Notes: generated by a model not told the origin, from the letters alone. Positions 1 to 5,972 are shown, numbered from the stretch's first letter. The stretch is DNA of 7,569 nucleotides from Chloroflexia bacterium (GCA_025924435.1 JAICIL010000219.1:1-7569); one strand, 5' to 3'. A program made the numbers and translations.

Positions 1-77
1 CGGATCCCGCGGGCGTGATGGTCGCTGGGGCCACCTCCGAGCGTCTGGCATGATGCCCGCGATAGCCATTCCCCCAT
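1..77 (+). other. Disrupted 5' end of the CheR-like kinase gene
   Basis: The kinase frame is closed by TAG at 63-65. Between that stop and the first usable GTG at 78, the codons at 66-77 read Pro-Phe-Pro-His. CheR methyltransferases usually carry a Pro-Phe just before the Asp-Leu-Val-x-Cys-Arg-Asn motif, so homology seems to run upstream of the start and into the stop. The other two plus frames give no recognisable CheR sequence: one has a stop at 16-18, another at 51-53, and the frame from position 2 stays open only as a shadow. I infer a frameshift, a deletion or an assembly error close to the fragment edge, and I cannot tell which. Confidence 0.4.
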
Positions 78-2213
78 GTGGACCTGGTGATGTGCCGCAA
101 CATGCTGATCTACTTCACGCCCGAACTCCAACGGCGCGCCCTGCAACTCTTCGCCTTCTCGGTGCGCGACGGCGGCTACCTCGTGCTCGGCAAATCCGAG
201 ACGACCAACCCGCTCGAGGATTATTTCTCCGTCGAGGACGCCCGCCTGAAGATCTACCGCCGCCAGGGCGAGCGCACCCTCTTCCCGCCCGCCCGCTTTC
301 GGGACATCCCGGCGACGCCATCGCTCCGGCTGGTCGGTGGCGCGGGCGGGGCGGCCGGGAGCGCGCAGGACCGCGCGCGGCGCGAGGCGCATCCGGCCCG
401 CCTCGCGCGCCAGAAGTTCGAGGAGGTGCTGCTCGGCCTGCCCCTCGGCATTGTCATGGTGGACCGGCGGTACGACATCCAGGCGATCAATAACGAGGCG
501 CGGCGCTTGTTCGGCATCCATAGCACGGCGATCGGCGAGGATTTCCTCCATCTCACCCAAACCGTGCCGCTCGACCCCTTGCGGGCCGCGATTGACGCCG
601 CCTTCCGGAGCGGCCGGCCGGTGCGCGACGGGGAGATTGCCGCGACCGAGGGGGTGACGGGCGACACGATGACCGCGATCGAACTGGCAACCGGCGAGGC
701 GCGCCATCTCGAACTCGCCTGCTACGCGCGGAAGACGGGCATCGGCGCGGAGGCCGTGGATACCGTGCTGATCACCGTGCGGGACGCGACCGAGCATGTC
801 CGGGAGCGGCGCGCCCTCGAAGAGGCGCTCGCCCGCCAGCGCTCCGAGACGGAGCGGCTGACGGCGGTCATGAAACGGATGGCGGAGGCGAACCGGCAGT
901 TGCTCGATGCCAACCAGGATCTCTCCAACAGCAACATGGACCTGCGGAGTGTCAACGAGGAGTTCCTCGTCGCCAACGAGGAGGCGCAGGCGGCGACCGA
1001 GGAGATCGAGACCCTCAACGAGGAGTTGCAGGCGACGAACGAGGAATTGGAGACGCTCAACGAGGAGTTGCAGGCGACCGTCGAGGAGTTGAACACGACC
1101 AACGACGACCTGCAGGCGCGGACGGTCGAATTGCAGGATGTCGCCGTCTCGCTGGAACTCCAGCGGCGCGAGAGCGAGACGGAGCGCGAGCGGGTGGCGG
1201 CGATCCTCGGCAGCATCGGCGACGCGGTGCTCGTCGTGGATCAGACCGGCGCGCCGGTGCTGGCGAATGACCGCTACACGGAGGTGTTCGGCGACCCCGG
1301 CGGCGCGTTCGTGGCGGAGGGCGAGGACGGCCTGCCGCTCCCGCCCGACCGGACGCCCCAGCAGCACGCCGCGCGCGGCGCGTCGTTCGCGATGGAGTTC
1401 ACGATCACCGCGCCGGACGAGAGCCGCCGCTGGTTCGAGGCGATTGGCCGCCCGGTCGCGCACGATCATCAGCACATCGGCGTGCTCGTCATCCGGGACA
1501 TCACGGATCGAAGCCTGCGCCGGATGCAGGACGAGTTCATGGCCATCGCGAGCCACGAACTGCGCACGCCGCTCACCGGCCTGAGCGGCTACCTGCAAAT
1601 GCTCGTCCGTTTCTATGCGACCGAGGGGGGCGATGAGCGCCCGCGCCGCTACGCGACCCACGCGCTGGAAGAATCACGGCGGCTGCTTGCCCTCATCAAC
1701 GAAATCCTCGATGTCGCACGGTTGCGGCACGGACGGCTGACGCTCGTGCGCGCGCCGCTGGACCTCGCCGCCGTCGTCCGCCGCGCCACCGAAACCGCGC
1801 AAATGCTGACCGAGACGCAGACGATCGCGACGGAGATCGCGGACGAGCCGCTCACCGTCGCGGGCGACGACCGGCGGTTGGAGCAGGTGGTCCTCAATCT
1901 GCTCACCAACGCCATCAGCCACGCGGCCGCGTCGTCGCGCATCGAGGTGCGGCTGCGGCGCGCCGACGGCCAAGCGGAACTCGCGGTGCGGGATTACGGC
2001 CCCGGCATCGCGCCCGCCGAACTGGCGAGCATCTTCTCGCGCTTCTACCGCGTCGAGCGGGGCGGCCAATCACCCAGCGGCGGCCTCGGCCTCGGCCTCT
2101 ATATCGCCCGCGAAATCGTCATCGCCCACGGTGGCACGATAGATGTCCGCTCCATCCCCGGCGAAGGCACGACCTTCACCGTATGCCTGCCCTTGGGAAG
2201 GACTGAGGACTGA
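78..2213 (+). CDS. CheR-fragment/PAS/coiled-coil/PAS sensor histidine kinase, N-terminally truncated
   Basis: A 711-residue multidomain sensor kinase, probably soluble because no membrane segment is visible. Residues 1-62 are the C-terminal end of a CheR methyltransferase (DLVMCRNMLIYF, then DGGYLVLGKSE); the rest of that domain, including the SAM-binding part, is missing. Residues 113-240 form a PAS domain ending in VRDATEH. Residues 242-370 are a long coiled coil with EELQATNEELETLNEEL heptads, typical of CheB/CheR-type hybrid kinases. A second PAS spans about 370-478 and ends in VIRDITDRS. The HisKA domain has ASHELRTPL with phospho-acceptor H493. The ATPase domain has an N-box around N607/N611, DYGPGIA at 639-645, FSRFYR at 653-658 and GGLGLGLYIA at 668-677, so the kinase half looks intact. 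No receiver domain or response regulator lies next to it. The last residues, Thr-Glu-Asp-stop, are encoded by the GGACTGA repeat array. The GTG at 78 is only the first start after a stop and is probably not the original one. Confidence 0.85.
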   Translation: MDLVMCRNMLIYFTPELQRRALQLFAFSVRDGGYLVLGKSETTNPLEDYFSVEDARLKIYRRQGERTLFPPARFRDIPATPSLRLVGGAGGAAGSAQDRARREAHPARLARQKFEEVLLGLPLGIVMVDRRYDIQAINNEARRLFGIHSTAIGEDFLHLTQTVPLDPLRAAIDAAFRSGRPVRDGEIAATEGVTGDTMTAIELATGEARHLELACYARKTGIGAEAVDTVLITVRDATEHVRERRALEEALARQRSETERLTAVMKRMAEANRQLLDANQDLSNSNMDLRSVNEEFLVANEEAQAATEEIETLNEELQATNEELETLNEELQATVEELNTTNDDLQARTVELQDVAVSLELQRRESETERERVAAILGSIGDAVLVVDQTGAPVLANDRYTEVFGDPGGAFVAEGEDGLPLPPDRTPQQHAARGASFAMEFTITAPDESRRWFEAIGRPVAHDHQHIGVLVIRDITDRSLRRMQDEFMAIASHELRTPLTGLSGYLQMLVRFYATEGGDERPRRYATHALEESRRLLALINEILDVARLRHGRLTLVRAPLDLAAVVRRATETAQMLTETQTIATEIADEPLTVAGDDRRLEQVVLNLLTNAISHAAASSRIEVRLRRADGQAELAVRDYGPGIAPAELASIFSRFYRVERGGQSPSGGLGLGLYIAREIVIAHGGTIDVRSIPGEGTTFTVCLPLGRTED
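1014..1078 (+). repeat. Internal 42-bp-period repeat in the coiled coil
   Basis: A 23-nt stretch starting CTCAACGAGGAG at 1014-1036 recurs exactly at 1056-1078. The 42-nt period equals two coiled-coil heptads (14 residues, LNEELQAT-type). This is protein-level repetition within the kinase linker, not a separate element. Confidence 0.7.
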
Positions 2214-2230
2214 GGACTGAGGACTGAGGA
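2198..2230 (+). repeat. Left heptad array (GGACTGA x4)
   Basis: Four perfect tandem copies of GGACTGA occupy 2200-2227, preceded by AA and followed by a partial GGA that abuts the stop codon of the four-helix-bundle gene. TGA occurs at 2204, 2211, 2218 and 2225, so all three reading frames are closed. The TGA at 2211-2213 ends the histidine kinase. The complementary strand (TCAGTCC units) has no stop codon. Confidence 0.95.
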
Positions 2231-2629
2231 TTATGCGTTCGCCCGTGCGGTGCGTTGCTCGTCGCGTTGCTGTGCGACTTTGGCGCGCAGGCCACCGATG
2301 ATCCGGGCGACCTCATCCGCATTGTCAAGCAGCCGCGCGAATGTCGGTTCGTCAAGGTACTCCGCATCGAGCGCGACGTACAGCAACGACCGGGTCTCCG
2401 CGCAGGATGCTTTCGCGGTGGAGAGAAACTGGTGGAACTCCGCCCGACCCCCGCGTTCAAACCCCTCCGCGACATTGGACATGATGGAGACTGACGCGCG
2501 CTGTATTTGCCGTGCAAGGCCGTAATCGCGCGCGAATTCGCCCTGTTTGGTGACGCGATACACGTCGCGCGTCAACGTTCGGGCCTGCTGCCACGCCTTC
2601 AGGTCTTCGAACCGCGCCACGTTGCCCAC
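2231..2629 (-). CDS. Four-helix-bundle protein (23S rRNA intervening-sequence/Avd-like family)
   Basis: A 132-residue, mostly helical protein of the TIGR02436/PF05635 type. Family hallmarks are visible: RFEDLKAWQQAR at residues 6-17, IQRASVSIMSNVAEGFERG at 42-60, and EFHQFLSTAKASCAE at 64-78, followed by a helix to about 125. Length and motif order fit the whole family domain, so the gene looks intact. Its molecular function is not established; relatives occur as reading frames inside 23S rRNA intervening sequences, and Avd of diversity-generating retroelements shares the fold and binds nucleic acid and reverse transcriptase. Here there is no rRNA and no reverse transcriptase. The GTG start at 2629 is chosen because AAGGGG lies 6 nt upstream; a second GTG at 2620 is possible. 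It is codirectional with the reductase, whose stop lies 17 nt upstream, so read-through transcription is likely. It is convergent with the kinase, with 17 nt between stops. Confidence 0.9.
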   Translation of the reverse strand: MGNVARFEDLKAWQQARTLTRDVYRVTKQGEFARDYGLARQIQRASVSIMSNVAEGFERGGRAEFHQFLSTAKASCAETRSLLYVALDAEYLDEPTFARLLDNADEVARIIGGLRAKVAQQRDEQRTARANA

Positions 2630-2635
2630 CCGCCA

Positions 2636-2641
2636 CCCCTT
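2636..2641 (-). promoter_or_regulatory. Shine-Dalgarno of the four-helix-bundle gene
   Basis: On the minus strand AAGGGG lies 6 nt before the GTG at 2629. It overlaps the inner, degenerate end of the right heptad array, so the array and the translation start of the enclosed gene are fused. Confidence 0.6.
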
Positions 2642-2669
2642 AGTCCTCAGTCCTCAGTCCTCAGTCCTT
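2638..2669 (-). repeat. Right heptad array (GGACTGA x3 plus one variant)
   Basis: Read on the minus strand from 2669: AA, three perfect GGACTGA copies (2667-2647), then GGACTAA (2646-2640) and GG. It is the inverted counterpart of the left array with one mismatch. The innermost perfect copy contains the TGA at 2649-2647 that ends the reductase; the variant copy has TAA instead of TGA. The array also leads directly into the ribosome binding site of the four-helix-bundle gene. Confidence 0.95.
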
Positions 2670-4020
2670 TCGCAACGCGCTCCAACATCTCCTCGACGTG
2701 GACAATCTTGACGCGCGGGCGGCCCTGCGCCGCGCCGAGGGCGGTTTCGTACTTTTCCAGTTCCATCCAGTCGTCCATCGTCACATAGCGGATGCCGCGC
2801 GCCCGTAGGAGTGCCTCGACCGCCCCTGGGTCGGACTCGGCGGCGCGCGGCAGGTTCGATGCGTCCGCGAGGAGCGATTTCACCGTCTCCACCGAGTCCG
2901 CCTTGTTCGTGCCGATCAGGCCGCTCGGGCCGCGCTTGATCCAGCCCGTCGCGTACTCGCCGGGGACGACCGCGCCCGCCGCGCCCGCCGTGACGCGCCC
3001 CGCGCTGTGGGGCACAACCTGCGCGCGCGGGTCGAACGGCACATCCTCGAGCGGCACGCCCTTGTATCCCACCGAGCGCAGCACCATCTGGACATCGAGC
3101 GTTTCATAGTCGCCCGTGCCGACCGCCCGCTGCTGCTCGTCGAGGCGGTTCCGCTCGATCACCAGCCCTTCGACGCGCTCCGCGCCGAGGATTTCGACCG
3201 GGGAGACGAGAAAGCGTAGATGGATGCGGCGCGGCTTGCCCTCCAGCGGTTTCGCGGCGAAGGCGCGCAGCACCTCCATGTTCCGCTGCGCGACGCGCTG
3301 CCCCGCCAGCGCCGCCTCGCTGACCGGATCGAGCGCGATCTCCTCCGGCCTCACGATGATGTCCGCGTTCGCCAGTTCGCCCAGTTCGCCCAATTCCTTC
3401 GTCGTGAACTTCGCCTGCACGGGGCCGCGCCGCCCGAGGACATAGATGTCCGTCACCGCGCTCCGCGCGAGCGTCGGCAGTGCGTGGTCCGCGATGTCCG
3501 TCTCGGCCAATTCGTCGCGCGTTTTGGCGAGGATGCGCGTCACGTCCACCGCGACATTGCCGACGCCGACGACGGCCACGCCGCGCGCGTCGAGCGTCAT
3601 GGCGCGCGTCGCGGCGTCCGGGTGGCCGTTGTACCAGGCGACGAACTCCGTGGCGGAGATGCTGCCGGGCAGGTCCTCGCCCGCGATGCCGAGGTTGCGG
3701 TCGCTCGACGCGCCGACGGCGTAGATGATGGCATCGTACAGGCGGCGGTAATCGGCGCGCGTCAGGTCGCGGCCAAACTCGACATGCCCGAAGAAGCGCA
3801 CGCGCGGGTCCGCCAGCGTCTTCTCGTACACACTGATGACGGACTTGATCTTGTAGTGGTCCGGCGCGACGCCGTACCGCACGAGGCCGTACGGGACGGG
3901 CAGCCGGTCGAAGACATCCACACTGACGGGGATCGCGCTCTGCTTGATGAGCGCCTCGGCGGCGTACAGCCCCGCCGGGCCGGAGCCAATCACCGCGACG
4001 CGCAACGGACGGTCGGTCAT
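2647..4020 (-). CDS. fprA: FprA-type ferredoxin/adrenodoxin-NADP+ reductase
   Basis: A 457-residue FAD enzyme that moves electrons between NADPH and a small iron-sulfur protein in the cytoplasm; mycobacterial FprA is about the same length. The FAD Rossmann motif GSGPAG is at residues 12-17. The family signature PYGLVRYGVAPDH is at 43-55. The NADP motif VGVGNVAVDVTRIL is at 151-164, and RRGPVQAKFT at 197-206 fits binding of the NADPH 2'-phosphate. The C-terminal signature YATGWIKRGPSGLIGTNK is at 356-373. The frame stays open far upstream to 4935, but homology begins at the ATG at 4020, which has GAGGTGG just before it, so the longer form is rejected; an ATG at 4038 is a weaker alternative. 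No ferredoxin gene is adjacent, so the partner is unknown. The final RTED-stop comes from the heptad array, an unusual tail shared with the kinase. Confidence 0.93.
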   Translation of the reverse strand: MTDRPLRVAVIGSGPAGLYAAEALIKQSAIPVSVDVFDRLPVPYGLVRYGVAPDHYKIKSVISVYEKTLADPRVRFFGHVEFGRDLTRADYRRLYDAIIYAVGASSDRNLGIAGEDLPGSISATEFVAWYNGHPDAATRAMTLDARGVAVVGVGNVAVDVTRILAKTRDELAETDIADHALPTLARSAVTDIYVLGRRGPVQAKFTTKELGELGELANADIIVRPEEIALDPVSEAALAGQRVAQRNMEVLRAFAAKPLEGKPRRIHLRFLVSPVEILGAERVEGLVIERNRLDEQQRAVGTGDYETLDVQMVLRSVGYKGVPLEDVPFDPRAQVVPHSAGRVTAGAAGAVVPGEYATGWIKRGPSGLIGTNKADSVETVKSLLADASNLPRAAESDPGAVEALLRARGIRYVTMDDWMELEKYETALGAAQGRPRVKIVHVEEMLERVAKGLRTED

Positions 4021-4022
4021 AG

Positions 4023-4029
4023 CCACCTC
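4023..4029 (-). promoter_or_regulatory. Shine-Dalgarno that sets the reductase start
   Basis: The minus strand reads GAGGTGG followed by CT and the ATG at 4020. The AGG core to ATG distance of 5 nt is normal. This supports ATG 4020 over ATG 4038 and over the open frame further upstream. Confidence 0.75.
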
Positions 4030-4084
4030 ATGATCCATGTTTCCCCGCCACGGCGCGCGGGGAACGGGCGATTCGTTTCCGCGC

Positions 4085-4090
4085 AGTATA
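4085..4090 (-). promoter_or_regulatory. Possible -10 box for the reductase
   Basis: The minus strand reads TATACT at 4090-4085 in a short AT-rich island, five of six matches to TATAAT. It would give a leader of about 58 nt. No good -35 hexamer sits 16-18 nt upstream, so this is tentative. Confidence 0.3.
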
Positions 4091-4138
4091 TACCATCCAT
4101 GGTCGCTGTATTGCTGGGTTTGCATAGGCTGGCAGGGC

Positions 4139-4187
4139 AACCTAACCCCCGGCCCCTTCCTCGCGGGAAGGGGCCGGGGGTTAGGTT
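4139..4187. repeat. Perfect palindromic repeat, 22-bp arms, 5-nt loop
   Basis: The left arm at 4139-4160 starts AACCTAACCCCCGG and ends CCCCTTCC. The loop TCGCG is at 4161-4165, and the right arm at 4166-4187 is the exact reverse complement. The hairpin is very stable and lies between the divergent reductase and plus-strand promoters. I recall similar CTAACCCCCGGCCCC palindromes as dispersed intergenic repeats in Chloroflexota and other bacteria. It could be a REP/MITE-like copy, and it may also act as a bidirectional transcription barrier. There is no T-run typical of a terminator. Confidence 0.9.
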
Positions 4188-4215
4188 CCTTCACGAACGG
4201 ATGTGCGGAAACCCC

Positions 4216-4244
4216 TTGACAGAACAGAACGGGTGTACTATCAT
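4216..4244 (+). promoter_or_regulatory. Sigma70-like promoter of the 176-residue gene
   Basis: TTGACA (4216-4221) is a perfect -35 match, followed by a 17-nt spacer and TATCAT (4239-4244), five of six matches to the -10 consensus. Transcription would start near 4251, giving a leader of about 40 nt. This is the clearest promoter in the window. Confidence 0.75.
4227..4238. promoter_or_regulatory. Operator-like dyad 1, GAAC-N4-GTAC, between -35 and -10
   Basis: GAACGGGTGTAC sits in the promoter spacer and differs by one base from the GAAC-N4-GTTC core of Gram-positive-type LexA boxes. A wider ACAGAA (4224-4229) and TTCTGT (4244-4249) inverted pair surrounds it. Repressor identity is inferred only from this resemblance. 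Confidence 0.4.
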
Positions 4245-4257
4245 TCTGTCCGTACAG

Positions 4258-4273
4258 AAGAACATCGGTTCTT
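4258..4273. promoter_or_regulatory. Operator-like dyad 2, AAGAAC-N4-GTTCTT, just after the start site
   Basis: AAGAACATCGGTTCTT is a perfect 6+6 dyad with a GAAC-N4-GTTC core, the form of DinR/LexA boxes. Its centre lies 33 bp from the centre of dyad 1, about three helical turns, so two dimers could bind the same face. The position just after the predicted start site suits a repressor. Confidence 0.45.
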
Positions 4274-4291
4274 GAATCGAGGAGGTCCGTC

Positions 4292-4822
4292 GTGACGATT
4301 GCACACTTTCCCCGCCGCACGGACGCCATTGGCCGACTGACCCGCGCCCGCTCCGCCGTCCGCGATGCCGTCGCGGCCCTGCCGGTGCGCAGGCCGGACC
4401 CGCAGCCGACCGTCAATGCGGGCCGCTGGGCGGCGCTCCCCGGCGAGTACGCGGGGGCATGGGCCTGCCCGTTGGACGAGCGGCTGCCCGCGATCACCGC
4501 GCCCGGCGCGACCGCGCCCGTCGCCTGCGGGGGCAGCGGCCCGGTCACGCTGCATCTTGCCGGTACGTGGGCCGGGCGCGTCGTCTTCGAGGGCAGCGCG
4601 GACGGCGTCGCGTGGCGGCGTATCACGCTCGCGTGCCTCACCGGCGACGGCGCGGGGGAGGAGACCGACCGCCCCGGCCTCTGGCGCACGCTCCCCGGCC
4701 AGCCGATCGCGCATCTCCGCCTCCGCGTCGCGTGCCTCTCGCACGGCGCGATCCTCGCCTCGGTCGCCGCCGCCCCATCGGTGGGCCGGTCCATCTCCCG
4801 CTCCCTCGACCCCGCCGCATAG
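4292..4822 (+). CDS. Uncharacterised 176-residue protein with a beta-sandwich-like segment
   Basis: The GTG start has a strong GAGGAGGT at 4279-4286. I do not recognise a named family. Residues 1-40 are basic and helix-prone, with no clear signal peptide. Residues 84-162 have the pattern VTLHLAGTWAGRVVFEGSADGVAW, then GLWRTLPGQ and HLRLRV, then AILASVAAAP. This alternation of short strands with a 'GTW-G-V-FEGS-DG--W' core resembles beta-sandwich repeats I associate with phage and surface structural proteins; that link is from memory and unverified. Five Trp (46, 57, 93, 108, 131) and four Cys (59, 79, 115, 148) stand out. The gene has its own promoter, operator-like dyads and terminator, so it is a one-gene unit, possibly stress- or damage-induced. 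No phage gene is adjacent. Confidence 0.75.
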   Translation: MTIAHFPRRTDAIGRLTRARSAVRDAVAALPVRRPDPQPTVNAGRWAALPGEYAGAWACPLDERLPAITAPGATAPVACGGSGPVTLHLAGTWAGRVVFEGSADGVAWRRITLACLTGDGAGEETDRPGLWRTLPGQPIAHLRLRVACLSHGAILASVAAAPSVGRSISRSLDPAA

Positions 4823-4849
4823 GCGAGGTGTGCCACCGAGAAGACCGAA

Positions 4850-4877
4850 CCGGCGCACGCGCAGTGCGCCGGGTTTT
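4850..4877 (+). terminator. Rho-independent terminator after the 176-residue gene
   Basis: A 9-bp perfect stem CCGGCGCAC / GTGCGCCGG with a 5-nt loop (4859-4863) is followed by GTTTTCCTT. It begins 28 nt after the stop codon. Confidence 0.7.
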
Positions 4878-4943
4878 CCTTGTCCGGGCAAGCCGCGCGA
4901 AGGAAATCGGCGCATTCCTCCGCGGCGGATTTCACGCCTCCCG

Positions 4944-4952
4944 TGGTAAAAT
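4944..4952 (+). promoter_or_regulatory. Extended -10 promoter before the diguanylate cyclase
   Basis: TGGTAAAAT fits an extended -10 (TGn followed by TAAAAT) in an AT-rich island of an otherwise GC-rich region. No convincing -35 is present, as is common for extended -10 promoters. It lies about 90 nt before the preferred ATG. Confidence 0.4.
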
Positions 4953-5042
4953 AAACCGAGGACCATCACAGAAACGCGCGATGTGCGTTCTTATACGCGA
5001 CGGGTGCATCGTCGTGGGGTTGGCGAGCAGCAAGAGAGACGC

Positions 5043-5972
5043 ATGTTGGTTGTAGACGCTGATACGGACGCCGAACGCACGCTGCGCGACGCGTTGGCGC
5101 TGGAAGCGGTGCTCAGGGAACTGGGCGCGGTGGACGACGTCGAGAACGTCGCACGGGTGATCGCGGACGGCGTGCGCCGGTTCATGGACGCCGTCCTCGT
5201 CACCCTCACCGTACCGTCGCCCGACGGATCGCCGCCGCTCGTGATTGTCAGCGGCGGCCTGGCGGATGACGGCGTGGACGAGGCGGGCGCCGATCAATTG
5301 CCCATTCGCACCTTCTCGCTCCACACCGAACGGCACAACGACGAGGCGCTGCCTCTCCTGCGGGTGCATGGCGAGGGCGCCCCGACGGGCCGGTCGGGGA
5401 TGGCGCTCCTGGAGCGGTTTGCCCCGCACGCGCGCCTCGCGCTCGGACGGGCGCATCGCCTCGCGGCCGTCAAACGCCTGGCCTATACCGACCCGCTGAC
5501 CGATTTGGCGAACGCACGCGGCCTGCAGGACGCGCTCGACCGGGCAGCGGCGCTCGCCAACGCGGAGGGCCGGCCGCTCGCGCTGCTCATCATTGATCTC
5601 GACGATTTCCGCCGTTACAACACGCTCTGGGGCCACCTCGTCGGCGACGCGGCGTTGCAGGCATTCGCCCGCGCGATCCGGGGCGCGACGGGGAGCCGGG
5701 ATTTCGTCGCCCGCGTGGGCGGCGAGGAGTTCGCCGTCCTGCTCCCCGATGCGGGCGAGCACGAGGCGCGCACCCTCGCCGCCCACATCCACGAGGCGAT
5801 CGCCAGAGGCAGTAGCGGGCTGCCAAGCCCCTTCACCGCGAGCATCGGCATCGGCGTCTACCCGAACGATGTGCCCGACGCGTTCAGCCTCTATGCCGTC
5901 GCGGATACCGCGATGACGATGGCGAAACGGGCGGGCAAGAACCGCACCTTTCAGTTCGAAACCGTCGAGTAG
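5043..5972 (+). CDS. GAF-like plus GGDEF diguanylate cyclase
   Basis: 309 residues from ATG 5043; an in-frame GTG at 4983 would add 20 residues rich in Arg that do not look like part of the domain. Residues 20-140 look like a divergent GAF-type sensory domain. Residues 145-305 form a GGDEF domain that makes cyclic di-GMP from two GTP. Visible features are TDPLTDLANARGL (149-161), LLIIDLDDF with metal ligand D185, YNTLWGHLVGD (192-202), the active-site loop GGEEF (226-230), and SIGIGVYP (267-274). The active site is complete, so catalysis is expected. The allosteric inhibitory RxxD site expected five residues before GGEEF reads GSRD (217-220), so the Arg is missing and product inhibition may be weak. 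No membrane segment or EAL domain is seen, so this is probably a soluble enzyme. It has its own extended -10 candidate and is not clearly in an operon. Confidence 0.92.
   Translation: MLVVDADTDAERTLRDALALEAVLRELGAVDDVENVARVIADGVRRFMDAVLVTLTVPSPDGSPPLVIVSGGLADDGVDEAGADQLPIRTFSLHTERHNDEALPLLRVHGEGAPTGRSGMALLERFAPHARLALGRAHRLAAVKRLAYTDPLTDLANARGLQDALDRAAALANAEGRPLALLIIDLDDFRRYNTLWGHLVGDAALQAFARAIRGATGSRDFVARVGGEEFAVLLPDAGEHEARTLAAHIHEAIARGSSGLPSPFTASIGIGVYPNDVPDAFSLYAVADTAMTMAKRAGKNRTFQFETVE

Larger units (their letters stand above)
2198..2669. mobile_element. Putative four-helix-bundle cassette with inverted heptad-array ends
   Basis: A 472-bp unit made of a left array of GGACTGA heptads, one minus-strand four-helix-bundle gene that nearly fills the interior, and a right array that is the reverse complement of the left. 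From the outside both ends read AAGGACTGAGGACTGAGG, and they agree over about 32 positions with one mismatch. No transposase, reverse transcriptase or obvious target-site duplication is seen; the outer flanks are CCTTGGG on the left and TCGCAACG on the right. Relatives of the enclosed protein are known as inserts in 23S rRNA genes and as Avd accessory proteins of diversity-generating retroelements, so an insertion-associated role is plausible. That this unit moves, or once moved, is my inference from its layout. Confidence 0.5.

Noticed and set aside
2198..2669. CRISPR array
   Set aside because: The 7-bp units are directly tandem without spacers, and no cas genes are present.
3368..3396. Tandem 9-bp repeat (CCAGTTCGC units) in the reductase
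   Set aside because: It encodes Gly-Glu-Leu repeats at a position where FprA proteins normally have a Glu-Leu-rich helix of the same length, so it is ordinary coding sequence.
3220..4275. 351-residue plus-strand open frame opposite the reductase
   Set aside because: It is Arg/Asp/His-rich shadow coding antisense to a well-conserved FprA gene and crosses the palindrome.
4021..4935. Upstream extension of the reductase reading frame on the minus strand to 4935
   Set aside because: Homology and a good ribosome binding site begin at 4020. The extension runs antisense to the 176-residue gene and through the palindrome and promoter.
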